Source: Streptacidiphilus sp. PB12-B1b (lineage in GTDB: Bacteria > Actinomycetota > Actinomycetes > Streptomycetales > Streptomycetaceae). Taken from it: a DNA stretch of 64,000 bases. The notes below the pieces were generated by a model. It ran no database searches and was not told where the DNA came from. It saw only the letters and a program-made list of their open reading frames with translations. This document shows positions 24,115 to 34,555 of this stretch, piece after piece. How positions within the stretch are numbered: position 1 is the first letter of the stretch; every line of letters begins with the position of its first letter. The stretch lies in the NCBI RefSeq assembly GCF_014084125.1, contig NZ_CP048405.1, positions 1,860,001 through 1,924,000 of the forward strand, in the 5' to 3' direction. Both the position numbers and the translations under genes were made by a program.

Positions 24115-26802
24115 TTGAGAAGTGCGAACAACGCCGTCGGCGCGGCGACCGTCGTCCTGCTGCTGAGCGCGGTGATACCCGCTGTGTCGGGGTCCACGAC
24201 CGCCCTGGCGGACAGCCCCGCCCTGCCCAGCACCCTGTATGTCAGCGGGATCTCCGGTTGCTCGAACTCCGGCAGCGGCACGCAGACGCAGCCGTACTGC
24301 ACGATCTCGGCTGCCGCCGCGGTCGTGCAGGCGGGTCAGACGGTCCTGGTGGCGCCGGGCGCGTACAACGAGAGCGTGGACATCACCGGGTCGGGGACCG
24401 CCTCGGCTCCGATCACGTTCCTGGCCGACAACTGGCTGGCAGCTGATGCGAACTGGTCCCAGGCCGATGTCGAGGTGGGCGACTTCGATACGACACGGGT
24501 TTCGGGTGCCGCCTTCACCCTCTCCGGTGCGCAGCATGTGGTGGTGCGGGGTTTCCAGGCCTATGGCGGCCAGAGTGCCAGTGGCTTCCTGGTGGAGAAC
24601 TCTTCGGATGTCACGCTGGACCAGGGCTCGGCGTTCGGGTCGAACGCGTCGGCCGTGCACGTGACCGGGACCTCCAGTGGGGTGACGGTGAGCCGTCTGT
24701 CGGTCCAGGACTTCGGCGACGCCGACGGCGCGGGCGTCCAGATCGATGCGGGTGTGACCGGTGCCGTGGTGAGTACCGACACCATTCTGCGCCCGGATGG
24801 CGTCAAGGGCGGCGCTGTGCTGGTGAGCGATGCTCCGGGCACAGTAGTCACCAGCAACACGATGATCACCAACTGCTCCCCGGGCGTGGTCCTGGCCGGT
24901 GCCTCGTCCGGGGCGAGCGTCGAGAACAACATCATCGAGACCGGTACCTCCACCGCCCGCACCCCCGGTGCGTGCAAGGCGACCGCAGACGCGACGGCGA
25001 TCAACGTGGCAGCGGGTTCCACCAGCGGGACCACGGTCGACTACAACCTGGTCGACCCCGCCAGCGGCAGCAGTTCCCTCTACGCGTGGGCCGGGACCGG
25101 CTACCCCGACTCCGCCTCCTTCGCCTCCGCCACCGCCCAGGGCGCGGCCGACCTGTCAGCCGCGCCCCAGCTGACGGGCAGCGACAGCGGCGGGGATCAG
25201 AGCGGGCACGTTTTCCGGTTCAGCCCCGCCGCCACCTCGCCCGCCATCGACTCCGCCGACGCGAACGCACCGGGAGAACTGCCCACCGACACCTTGGGCA
25301 ACCCGCGCCAGGACGACCCCGCGGTCGCCAACACCGGCACCGGAGGAACCAGATACTTCGACCGCGGAGCCGTGGAACTCCAGGGCCCCCAGAACGGCGG
25401 CGGCCAGATGTCCGTACAGCCGGTCGGACCCGCCGACCCACTCGCGGTCACCGTCACCACCACCGAGCCGACGCCGACCTGGACCACCAACGCACCGCTC
25501 ACCCCCACCTACGGCTACCTGTTCGACGACGACCCCTTCCCGGTCACCAGCACCACACCCAGCATCACCCACGCGTTCGCGCGAGCCGGACAGCACGCCA
25601 TCACCACCAGCGGCGGCAGCACCGCCCACGTCGTCGTGGGCGCCGACTACACACCCGTCGCCCCGACCCGACTGCTGGACACCCGCAACGCCACCGGCGT
25701 GGCCACCACGACCCCGGTCGCGCCCGGCGCCGACGTCGTCCTGCCGATCCCCGCCATCGACGGCGTCCCGGCCGCCCACATCAGCGCCGTCGTCGCCAAC
25801 GTCACCGTCACCCAGCCCACCGCGACCGGCTTCCTCACCGTCTACCCGCACGGCGAGAGCCTGCCCACGGCCTCGAACCTGAACTTCACCAAGGGCGAGA
25901 CCGTCCCGAACCTGGTCACCGTCCCCGTCACCGACGGCAGCCTGGTCTTCCACAACAGCAGCTCCGGCACCGTCCACATCCTGATGGACCTCCAGGGCTT
26001 CTACGGGCAGGGCGGCTACGGCTTCAAGCCCCTGGCGCCCACCCGTGTCCTGGACACCCGCGCCGGCCTGGGCGCCACAGCGGCCAAGCCGATACCCGCC
26101 GATGGCACCCAGGTGCTGGACCTGTCCAAGCAACTCCCCAGCGGTGCCACAGCGGCGGTCCTGAACCTCACCGTCACCCAGCCCTCCGCCGCGGGACACC
26201 TCACCGCCTACCCCGACGGCCAGGCCCTGCCCAACGTCTCCGACCTCAACTTCAGCGGCGGCCAGACCGTCCCCAACCTGGTCACCGTCCCCGTCACCGA
26301 CGGCAAGGTCGACCTGCACAACGCCAGCGGCGGCACCACCCACCTGATCGCTGATCTTGAGGGCTACTTCGGCACCGCCGCCTCCGGCGCCACCCAGGCA
26401 TACGTCCCCTACGGCCCCACCCGTGACCTGGACACCCGCAGCGGGCTGAACTCGCCCTACAGCAACGGCGCCCCCGTCCCCGCGCACGCCACCGTCACCA
26501 TCTGGCCCTACCAGTACATCAACACCTGCCTCGACAGCTGCCCCACGCCCACCGGCGCGGTGCTCAACGTCACCGCAACCCAGCCCAAGGCCGGCGGCGA
26601 CCTCACCCTGTACGCCAACGGCCAGAAGCGGCCGACCTCCTCCAACATCAACTTCACGTCCGGCCAGACCGTCCCCAACCTGGTCACCGTCCCCCTCCTG
26701 CACGACGCAGCCGATGACGAGACCGGAGCCGAGATCTACAACAACAGCTCCGGCTCCGTCCAGATCGTCGTCGACGAAGAGGGCTACTACATCCAGCCCT
26801 GA
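24115..26802 (+). CDS. large secreted parallel beta-helix protein with three C-terminal repeats
   Basis: 895 residues. TTG 24115 is chosen because AAAGGA lies 8 bp upstream and the signal peptide (about 1-33, ending TALADS) begins right there. Residues about 40-440 show right-handed beta-helix repeats and a choice-of-anchor-like ending (DRGAVELQG). A short PKD-like segment (about 450-505) follows. Three repeats of about 125 residues start near 512, 637 and 763; each runs PTRxLDTR, VTxTQP, SNxNFxxGQTVPNLVTVP and ends DxxGYY or DxxGFY. Such repeats are common in extracellular actinobacterial proteins of unknown role. An adhesin or polysaccharide-active protein is possible. Confidence 0.85.
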   Translation: MRSANNAVGAATVVLLLSAVIPAVSGSTTALADSPALPSTLYVSGISGCSNSGSGTQTQPYCTISAAAAVVQAGQTVLVAPGAYNESVDITGSGTASAPITFLADNWLAADANWSQADVEVGDFDTTRVSGAAFTLSGAQHVVVRGFQAYGGQSASGFLVENSSDVTLDQGSAFGSNASAVHVTGTSSGVTVSRLSVQDFGDADGAGVQIDAGVTGAVVSTDTILRPDGVKGGAVLVSDAPGTVVTSNTMITNCSPGVVLAGASSGASVENNIIETGTSTARTPGACKATADATAINVAAGSTSGTTVDYNLVDPASGSSSLYAWAGTGYPDSASFASATAQGAADLSAAPQLTGSDSGGDQSGHVFRFSPAATSPAIDSADANAPGELPTDTLGNPRQDDPAVANTGTGGTRYFDRGAVELQGPQNGGGQMSVQPVGPADPLAVTVTTTEPTPTWTTNAPLTPTYGYLFDDDPFPVTSTTPSITHAFARAGQHAITTSGGSTAHVVVGADYTPVAPTRLLDTRNATGVATTTPVAPGADVVLPIPAIDGVPAAHISAVVANVTVTQPTATGFLTVYPHGESLPTASNLNFTKGETVPNLVTVPVTDGSLVFHNSSSGTVHILMDLQGFYGQGGYGFKPLAPTRVLDTRAGLGATAAKPIPADGTQVLDLSKQLPSGATAAVLNLTVTQPSAAGHLTAYPDGQALPNVSDLNFSGGQTVPNLVTVPVTDGKVDLHNASGGTTHLIADLEGYFGTAASGATQAYVPYGPTRDLDTRSGLNSPYSNGAPVPAHATVTIWPYQYINTCLDSCPTPTGAVLNVTATQPKAGGDLTLYANGQKRPTSSNINFTSGQTVPNLVTVPLLHDAADDETGAEIYNNSSGSVQIVVDEEGYYIQP

Positions 26803-26818
26803 CCCGGCCACGAACGCA

Positions 26819-26848
26819 CCAGGGCGGGGGCACCAGTCCCCGCCCTGG
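26819..26848. terminator. hairpin terminator
   Basis: 11-bp perfect arms CCAGGGCGGGG (26819-26829) and its complement (26838-26848) around an 8-nt loop. It lies just after the beta-helix gene and before the convergent LapA-like gene. Confidence 0.85.
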
Positions 26849-26907
26849 AGTCAGGGAAGCCTGACAGTCACGAAGGACAGACAGCCCCTGAGCTCTTCGT
26901 CGGCCTT

Positions 26908-27402
26908 CTAGCCCGCCTGGTGCGGGTCGGCCGGGTGGCGCGGCTCCGGCAGCTGCTCCTCGGAGGGGCGGGCCCCGGCGCGAAGCGTGCGCTGGCCGCG
27001 GCGGACCTGGCGGCGCAGTTGGACGATCCGGCCGGTGCCGGGGATGGCGACCAGCAGCAGCCCGCTCACCGCCGCCAGCAGCAGCGCCACCCCGAGCGGC
27101 AGGTGCCCGTGCGCGCCCATGAACGAGATGTCCACCTTGGCGCTGTTCTGGATGATGAAGACCAGCAGCAGGATGAGCACCACCGCCGCCAGGACCATGG
27201 ACATCCACAGCACCCCGGTCCGGGTGCGCCGGATCGGCTCCAGAGGCTCCGGCCACTGCTCGGGCCCGGACGGCTCCGGTTCCGTCACCGGCGGGGTGAC
27301 CGGTGGCGCCGTCGGCACCGTGGTCGGCGCGGCCACCGGCTCCGGCCGGGCGGGCCCGCTCTCGGATGCGTCGTTCGCTGGTTTCCTGAATTCGGGAGTC
27401 AC
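26908..27402 (-). CDS. LapA-domain (DUF1049) membrane protein
   Basis: 164 residues from GTG 27402, with AAGGAC upstream. A Pro-rich cytoplasmic N-terminus (1-58) is followed by two transmembrane helices around VLWMSMVLAAVVLILLLVFI and PLGVALLLAAVSGLLLV, enclosing the LapA-typical QNSAKVDISFMGAHG loop. The basic C-terminal tail is likely cytoplasmic. The family is named for lipopolysaccharide assembly, but in Gram-positive actinomycetes its role is unknown. Confidence 0.85.
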   Translation of the reverse strand: MTPEFRKPANDASESGPARPEPVAAPTTVPTAPPVTPPVTEPEPSGPEQWPEPLEPIRRTRTGVLWMSMVLAAVVLILLLVFIIQNSAKVDISFMGAHGHLPLGVALLLAAVSGLLLVAIPGTGRIVQLRRQVRRGQRTLRAGARPSEEQLPEPRHPADPHQAG

Positions 27403-27522
27403 GGGTGTCCTTCCGAGCGCGCTATGCCGTCGACCCCCGGCATTCGGAGCCGCGCGGCACGGGGCTTGCTACCACCACCCCGTCCGCACCTACCCGGTGA
27501 CGACCCGACTACGCCCCCGGCG

Positions 27523-29136
27523 TCAGTCCGCCGTGGCGATCAGCGTCTCCAGCTTGACGTCCGGGTTGCTCCGGACGAAGCCGTTCATCTGCCACTTGTC
27601 CGCGAACAGCGCCAGCAGCACGTCGTCCGAACGCCGGGTCAGCGCCTCGCCGTTGACCAGCCGGGAGCGGTGCAGCGTGGCCGCGCCCTCGGGGTCGGTG
27701 ACCCGGGCGATGGTGTACGGCAGGTAGTCCAGCGCGATCGGGGACGAGAACTCGTGCTCCATGCGGTGCAGCACCACGTCGAACTGCATCGGGCCGACCG
27801 CCGCCAGCACCGGGGCCTGGTCGCCGCGCCGGTCGGAGACCAGCACCTGCACCACGCCCTCTTCGTCCAGCTGCGAGATGCCCTTGCGGAACTGCTTGGA
27901 GCGGCTGATGTCCTTGGGCCGGGCCACCGCGAAGTGCTCGGGCGCGAACGCGGGCAGCGCCGGGAACTCGGCCTTCTTGCCCGCGTACAGGGTGTCGCCG
28001 ACGCGCAGCGCGGTCGCGTTGATCAGGCCGACCACGTCGCCCGGGTAGGAGGTGTCCACGACCGTGCGCTCGGCGCCGAAGACGGTGTGCGCGTACTTGG
28101 TGGCGAAGGAGCGCCCGCTGGCGGCCCGGGTCACCGTCATGCCGCGCTCGAACACGCCCGAGCACACCCGGACGAAGGCGATCCGGTCGCGGTGCGCCGG
28201 GTCCATGTTGGCCTGGATCTTGAACACCAGGCCGGAGAAGTCCGCCTCGACCGGCCGGGTGTCGCCCTTGGCCAGCGGACGCGGCCCGGGCTCGGGGGCG
28301 AGGTCCACCACCGCGTCCAGCAGCAGCCCGACGCCGATGTTGGTGAGCGCCGCGCCGAAGAAGACCGGGCTGATCTTCCCGGCCCGGAACGCCTCGGCGT
28401 CCCAGCCGGGGCCGGAGGAGAGCACCAGCTCCAGCTCCTCCAGGGCGTTCTGCCACAGCTCGCCCTCCTCGGCGGCTGCCTGCTCGGCGGTGAGCTGCTC
28501 CTCGACCGCCTTGTGGGTGCCGCCGGGCACGCGGGTGAAGCGGAGCATCTGCTCGGTGTTCCCGGCCTGCACCAGCCCGCGCAGGTTCCCGGCGTTGCCG
28601 ACCGGCCACACCATCGGGACGGGGGTGATCCCGAGCACGTTCTCGATGTCGTCCAGCAGGTCCAGCGACTCCCGGCCGCGGCGGTCCCACTTGTTGATGA
28701 AGGTGATCACCGGGACGCCGCGGTGGCGGCAGACCGAGAACAGCTTGCGGGTCTGCTCCTCCAGGCCCTTGGCGGCGTCCACCAGCATGATCGCGCAGTC
28801 GACGGCGGAGAGCACCCGGTAGGTGTCCTCGGAGAAGTCGGCGTGCCCGGGGGTGTCCACCAGGTTCATCACATGGCCCCGGTGGCCGAACTGGAGCGCG
28901 GCGGAGGTCACCGAGATGCCGCGCTCCTTCTCCAGCTCCATCCAGTCGGAGGTGACGCCGCGCCGCCCGCCCTTGCCGTGCACGGCTCCGGCCGAGGTGA
29001 TGGCCTGCGCGTGCAGCGCCAGGGCCTCGGTCAGCGTGGACTTGCCGGCGTCCGGGTGGCTGATCACAGCGAAGGTACGACGCCGGTCCGCCTCCTGCAG
29101 GACCTGGGTCGCGGTGGCGGGCTGGTCGTAGCTCAC
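27523..29136 (-). CDS. prfC: peptide chain release factor 3
   Basis: 537 residues from GTG 29136 (GAGGAA 5 bp upstream). The GTPase domain has G1 SHPDAGKSTLTEAL, the switch I segment ERGISVTSAALQF, G3 DTPGHADF and G4 NKWD; the RF3-specific QFDVVLHRMEHEF is near the end. RF3 is a GTPase that recycles RF1 and RF2 from the ribosome after termination. It is full length with no defect. An upstream extension to 29172 is possible but lacks a ribosome site. Confidence 0.95.
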   Translation of the reverse strand: MSYDQPATATQVLQEADRRRTFAVISHPDAGKSTLTEALALHAQAITSAGAVHGKGGRRGVTSDWMELEKERGISVTSAALQFGHRGHVMNLVDTPGHADFSEDTYRVLSAVDCAIMLVDAAKGLEEQTRKLFSVCRHRGVPVITFINKWDRRGRESLDLLDDIENVLGITPVPMVWPVGNAGNLRGLVQAGNTEQMLRFTRVPGGTHKAVEEQLTAEQAAAEEGELWQNALEELELVLSSGPGWDAEAFRAGKISPVFFGAALTNIGVGLLLDAVVDLAPEPGPRPLAKGDTRPVEADFSGLVFKIQANMDPAHRDRIAFVRVCSGVFERGMTVTRAASGRSFATKYAHTVFGAERTVVDTSYPGDVVGLINATALRVGDTLYAGKKAEFPALPAFAPEHFAVARPKDISRSKQFRKGISQLDEEGVVQVLVSDRRGDQAPVLAAVGPMQFDVVLHRMEHEFSSPIALDYLPYTIARVTDPEGAATLHRSRLVNGEALTRRSDDVLLALFADKWQMNGFVRSNPDVKLETLIATAD

Positions 29137-29181
29137 GTGATTCCTCGGTCCTGGACTGATGCGAACGAACAAACCACCTTA

Positions 29182-29209
29182 CCGCGCCCCCGCACATTCA
29201 GGGGCGCGG
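29182..29209. terminator. GC-rich hairpin with a dispersed Streptomyces-type sequence
   Basis: 9-bp arms CCGCGCCCC (29182-29190) and GGGGCGCGG (29201-29209). The following GGGGCGCGGGGAACGGCGCG resembles an intergenic motif that recurs at gene ends in Streptomyces genomes. It probably terminates the leftward alcohol dehydrogenase transcript ahead of prfC. Confidence 0.65.
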
Positions 29210-29255
29210 GGAACGGCGCGACCAGCCCCCCACAGCCCGCACCGTCCCCACAGAC

Positions 29256-30335
29256 CTAGAACACCACCAGCGACCGGCCGCCCTGGCCGGAGGCCATCCG
29301 CAGGAAGGCGTCCGGGATGCCGTCCAGCGTGATCCGGTCGGTGATCAGCGCCTCCAGGTCCAGCCGTCCGGCACGGACATGCTCGGCCAGGACCGGGATG
29401 TCCTTGACCGGGTCGCTGTTGCCGTAGCAGCACGCGGTGAGGGTCCGGGCGAAGTGGAAGACCTCCAGCGCCGAGAACGACACCAGGTCGTCCTTGCCGC
29501 CGATGCCGACCACCGTCGTCCTCCCGCCGCGCCGGGTCGAGGACCAGGCCGCGCGGATGGTGCTGCCGCGCCCCACGCACTCGAACGCGTGGTCAGCGCC
29601 GTTGCCGTCGGTGAGCCGGCGCACGGCCTTCGGGGTCTGCTCGTCGGCGACCACGAACGCGGTCGCGCCGTGCCGCAGCGCCAGCTCCTCCTTCTCCGGG
29701 CTGACGTCCACCGCGATGATCGGGGCGGCCCCGGCGATCCGCGCCGCCTGCAGCACGGCCAGGCCGACCCCGCCGAGGCCGAACACCACCACCGATTCGC
29801 CCGCCCGGACCCGCGCCGCGTTGTGGACCGCGCCGTAGCCGGTGAGCACCGCGCAGCCCAGCACCGCCGCCGAGGTCAGCGGGACGCCCTCGGGCAGCGG
29901 GATGACCGCGTTCTCGTTGACGACGGTCTCCTCGGCGAAGGCCGCCGCGCCCAGCCCCGGGTAGAGGCCGGTGCCGTCCGGCAGTGCGGCGTAGGTCTCC
30001 ACCGAGGCGGCGTACTGGTTCTCGCACAGCCACGGCTCGCCCAGCCCGCACAGGTGGCAACGGCCGCAGGCGGGTGCCCAGTTGAGGACGACCGGATCGC
30101 CCGGGCGGACGCCGGTGACGCCCTCGCCGACGGAGACGACGGTGCCCGCGCCCTCGTGGCCGAGGATCACCGGGGTGGTGGGCCGCAGCACGCCGGTGGT
30201 GAGCGACAGGTCCGAGTGGCAGACCCCGGCGGCGGCCAGCTTCACCCGGACCTTCCCCGGGCCGGGCTCGGGCAGGACGATCTCGGTGAGGCGGAGCGGC
30301 TCCCCGACGGCGGGGAGCAGGGCGGCGCGGACCAT
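29256..30335 (-). CDS. zinc-dependent alcohol dehydrogenase (MDR family)
   Basis: 359 residues. Catalytic zinc ligands are Cys in AGVCHSD and His-Glu in GHEGAG; structural zinc cysteines lie in CGRCHLCGLGEPWLC. The NAD-binding motif is VVFGLGGVGLAVLQ. The pattern is that of the class III/mycothiol-type branch, oxidising alcohols or conjugates with NAD+. ATG 30335 is preferred because GATGAGG lies 6 bp upstream; ATG 30347 is in frame. It lies 99 bp from the aldehyde dehydrogenase gene on the same strand, so an alcohol-to-acid pathway under the TetR gene at 31990 is likely. Confidence 0.92.
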   Translation of the reverse strand: MVRAALLPAVGEPLRLTEIVLPEPGPGKVRVKLAAAGVCHSDLSLTTGVLRPTTPVILGHEGAGTVVSVGEGVTGVRPGDPVVLNWAPACGRCHLCGLGEPWLCENQYAASVETYAALPDGTGLYPGLGAAAFAEETVVNENAVIPLPEGVPLTSAAVLGCAVLTGYGAVHNAARVRAGESVVVFGLGGVGLAVLQAARIAGAAPIIAVDVSPEKEELALRHGATAFVVADEQTPKAVRRLTDGNGADHAFECVGRGSTIRAAWSSTRRGGRTTVVGIGGKDDLVSFSALEVFHFARTLTACCYGNSDPVKDIPVLAEHVRAGRLDLEALITDRITLDGIPDAFLRMASGQGGRSLVVF

Positions 30336-30434
30336 GGTGTACCTCATCCTGTCGGTCGATACGGACGGAACGTCAGAGCTGGAGAACGTCGGACTGCGGG
30401 GCGTCGGACTGCCGGGCGTCAGAACTGTGGGGCG

Positions 30435-31852
<1,418 letters not shown>

Positions 31853-31899
31853 CAGATGGTCCTTCCGTCGCGGCTGCATCTGTCGGCCGGCGGCCGGCG

Positions 31900-31922
31900 A
31901 TTAACTAGCGACGCTAGTTAAT
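31900..31922. promoter_or_regulatory. perfect 23-bp palindromic TetR operator
   Basis: ATTAACTAGCG (31900-31910), a central A, and its exact reverse complement (31912-31922). It sits in the 137-bp space between the leftward aldehyde dehydrogenase and the rightward TetR gene, and is AT-rich against a GC-rich background. Its size and symmetry fit a TetR-family dimer-of-dimers operator. Confidence 0.85.
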
Positions 31923-31989
31923 GTCGTCAAGGACGGCGGGCGCAAGTAGCCTGCCCCGGCCGGAGCTGCCGGAGCCATAGACTCGGCCA

Positions 31990-32760
31990 ATGCGATCGGA
32001 CGTACGACCCGGCGCCGCGGACGACGGTGTCGCCGCAGCGCCCAAGACCAAGCGGATGCCGCGGGCCCAGCGCGAGCAGCAGATGCTGGACGCCGCCGTG
32101 CGGGTCTTCTCCCGCTGCGGCTACCACGCCGCGTCCATGGACGAGATCGCCGAGGCGTCGAACGTCTCCAAACCCATGCTCTACCTCTACCTGGGCTCCA
32201 AGGAGGCGCTGTTCGTCGCCTGCATCCGGCGCGAGGCCGACCGGCTGATCGCCGCCGTCGCCCAGGCCGCCGAGCCGGGCCTGGAGACCGGGGAGCAGCT
32301 GCGCCGCGGGCTCACCGCGTTCTTCGCCTTCGTCGCCGAGCACCGGGACAGCTGGATCGTGCTCTACCAGCAGGCCCGGGCCCAGGGCGAGCCGATCGTG
32401 GAGGAGGTGGCGGCCTCCCGCCGCCAGGTCGTCAACGCGGTCACCGCGCTGGTCCGCCGGGCCGCCCGGGCCTCGGTGCCGCCGCAGCGCGACGGCGCCC
32501 ACGCGGGCGGCGGCGCGCCCGCCGCCGCGCCCCGGCCGGACCGGGGCGAGGCCGCCGCCGTGGCCCAGGCCATCGTCGGCGCGGCCGACGCCCTGGCCGG
32601 CTGGGTGCTGGACACCGGCCCGGAGCCGCCGGAGGAGACCGCCCGGCGGCTGATGTCGGTCATCTGGATCGGCCTGGAGCCCCGGCTGCACGGCGCCCGC
32701 TACGTAGCCGACCCGGCGCCCGACCCAGCGGCCGACCAGGCGCCCGATCCGCAGGGTTAG
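31990..32760 (+). CDS. TetR-family transcriptional regulator
   Basis: 256 residues. After a 20-residue disordered leader, the DNA-binding domain spans about 24-70 (QREQQMLDAAVRVFSRCGYHAASMDEIAEASNVSKPMLYLYLGSKEAL). The helical ligand domain has an inserted Ala/Pro/Gly-rich segment near residues 160-190, and the C-terminus carries PDPA-type repeats. It likely represses itself and the divergent aldehyde/alcohol dehydrogenase pair through the 23-bp palindrome. Confidence 0.92.
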   Translation: MRSDVRPGAADDGVAAAPKTKRMPRAQREQQMLDAAVRVFSRCGYHAASMDEIAEASNVSKPMLYLYLGSKEALFVACIRREADRLIAAVAQAAEPGLETGEQLRRGLTAFFAFVAEHRDSWIVLYQQARAQGEPIVEEVAASRRQVVNAVTALVRRAARASVPPQRDGAHAGGGAPAAAPRPDRGEAAAVAQAIVGAADALAGWVLDTGPEPPEETARRLMSVIWIGLEPRLHGARYVADPAPDPAADQAPDPQG

Positions 32761-32860
32761 CACGCGCGGTCGCTCACCCGTTCGGACGGCAGGGGCTCGC
32801 CGCGCCTCTGCCGCCGTGTGAGCGTGGGGTCACCGTCCGCACACCCCTGGAGGACCCACC

Positions 32861-33448
32861 GTGTCGACCACGTCGCTGCGCACCTCAGTCGCCGCCGGGA
32901 CGCTCGCTGTCTCCCTGTTCGCGCTGCCCGCCTGCTCCGGCTCGGGCTCCACCCACGCCGCCGGCACCACCAACGCGGTGGGCGTCGCCGCCGTCGCCGA
33001 CTCGCCGTCGCCGAGCACCAGCGCGGAGCGGGTCAAGCTGGCCAAGACCAAGTTCGTGCTGAACGCGAGCCTGGCCGCCGGCGCGGCCTACCAGTGGATC
33101 TACAAGCCGTTCAAGGCCGGGACGTTCAAGAAGGGCGCCAAGGGCCGGACGCTGGCGCTGATCAAGGGCGGCCTGGCCGGGGCGTTCACCTACAACCGGC
33201 TGTCGGCCGCGCTGACCGATGCCAAGGGCGACCCGACGCTGTCCAAGGCGACCGGCGCGCTGACGGCGGCGGTGGCGAGCCTCAAGGACCTGCCCAGCAA
33301 GATCAAGGGCGGCAAGGCCACCGACGCCGACTTCAATCAGGTCGACAACGTGGTCAACAGCGTCAAGAAGGCCGGGTCGGAGAACGGGCTCAACGTCACC
33401 GACCAGGTGCCCTCGGCCGGCCAGCTCACCCAGAAGGTCAGCAGCTAG
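32861..33448 (+). CDS. putative lipoprotein of unknown function
   Basis: 195 residues from GTG 32861 (GGAGGACC upstream). The signal peptide ends in a lipobox LPAC with the lipidated Cys at residue 25, followed by a Ser/Ala/Gly-rich linker and a helical domain with KxxFVLNASLAAGAAYQWIYKPFKAGTF. I do not recognise the domain by name. It is predicted to be anchored outside the cytoplasmic membrane. Confidence 0.8.
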   Translation: MSTTSLRTSVAAGTLAVSLFALPACSGSGSTHAAGTTNAVGVAAVADSPSPSTSAERVKLAKTKFVLNASLAAGAAYQWIYKPFKAGTFKKGAKGRTLALIKGGLAGAFTYNRLSAALTDAKGDPTLSKATGALTAAVASLKDLPSKIKGGKATDADFNQVDNVVNSVKKAGSENGLNVTDQVPSAGQLTQKVSS

Positions 33449-33484
33449 CCGACGACGACCCCCCGGGCCCGGCGGCGCCGCCCG

Positions 33485-33697
33485 TCACTCGCTGACGAAG
33501 ACGTAGCGCCAGCGCCGCCGCCCGTCCGGGCCGTGCACCGCCTGGCTGCGGTAGACCACCACCCGCGCCGGGGCGCCCCCGCGCGCGGGCAGCTCCACCA
33601 GGTACTCCGCGGGGATCCGCTCGGCGAGGTTGACCGTCACCGGGCGCCTGCGGCCGTCCAGCGGCCCGCCGACGAACTCGGTCCTTGCCTGTCGCAT
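33485..33697 (-). CDS. small conserved-type hypothetical protein
   Basis: 70 residues starting MRQARTEFVGGPLDGRRR. The EFVGGPLDGR opening and RWRYVFVSE ending look like a compact beta-rich domain seen in actinobacterial hypothetical proteins. It is divergent from the primase-polymerase gene. Longer in-frame extension is possible, but the ATG at 33697 fits codon use best. Confidence 0.65.
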   Translation of the reverse strand: MRQARTEFVGGPLDGRRRPVTVNLAERIPAEYLVELPARGGAPARVVVYRSQAVHGPDGRRRWRYVFVSE

Positions 33698-33811
33698 GCG
33701 GTCAGTTTCGCACTTCCGCGACCCGCGCTCACCGCATGCCCTGCACACCCGTATCCTGCTCAGTACACACTCCGGTAACCCTGGGGTGCGTACAGAGGCG
33801 AGAGGGGCTCG

Positions 33812-34525
33812 ATGGAATCCGCGGGCAGGCTGAGCAACTGGTGGCGCAGGCGGTCCGGCACGGACGCCGATCCAGCAGGTCCGGCCGACGCGGACCAGCG
33901 CGCCTCGCGGCTGGCCGAGCTCCTGGCCGCCGCCCGGGCCGGGTTCCCGGTGGTGCCCGCCGCCCATGCCGTCGACTACCGATGTTCCTGCGACCGCATG
34001 GGCTGTCCGGCCCCGGCGCAGCACCCGCTCTCCTTCGCCTGGCAGTCCATGGCGACCGTCGACGCCGAGCAGGTCACCCGCTGGCTGGCCCGCGATCCGC
34101 AGGCCAATGCGGTCACCGCCACCGGCCGCGCGCACGACGTGCTGGACGTCCCGGCCGAGGCCGGGCGGCTGGCCCTGCAGCGGATGGGCGAGCTGGGCAT
34201 CCCGGTCGGCCCGGTCGCCGCAGTCGGGGAGGATCGTTTCCTCTTCTTCACCACGACCCGTTCCACCCTGGACGAGGACGAGTGGTGGACCTCCGAGCTG
34301 GACACCCACCCCGAGGACCTCGCCGAGCACCCCGGCATCCGCTGGCACACCCGCGGCAGCTACGTGCTGCTGCCGCCCTCCCGGCTCACCGACGGCTCGG
34401 CCGTCACCTGGGTGCGCCCGCCGGAGCTGCCGCTGCCGGATCCGCTGCGGGTGCTGGACCTGCTCGCCGACGCCTGCACCGCGGTGGGCGCGGCCGCCGC
34501 CGGCGAGCGCTGGTTCATCGGCTGA
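33812..34525 (+). CDS. bifunctional primase/polymerase N-terminal-domain protein
   Basis: 237 residues. The prim-pol-like domain (about 35-235) shows FPVVPAAHAVDYRCSCDRMGCPAPAQHPL with a Cys cluster, the substrate-loop-like AVTATGRAHDVLDVPAEAG and HTRGSYVLLPPSRL. Related stand-alone proteins are common in Streptomyces; no helicase domain is attached, and the role is not established. It is convergent with map, with a 30-bp gap. Confidence 0.8.
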   Translation: MESAGRLSNWWRRRSGTDADPAGPADADQRASRLAELLAAARAGFPVVPAAHAVDYRCSCDRMGCPAPAQHPLSFAWQSMATVDAEQVTRWLARDPQANAVTATGRAHDVLDVPAEAGRLALQRMGELGIPVGPVAAVGEDRFLFFTTTRSTLDEDEWWTSELDTHPEDLAEHPGIRWHTRGSYVLLPPSRLTDGSAVTWVRPPELPLPDPLRVLDLLADACTAVGAAAAGERWFIG

Positions 34526-34555
34526 CAGCTCCCCGAGGCACTGCCCGCGCGGGCC

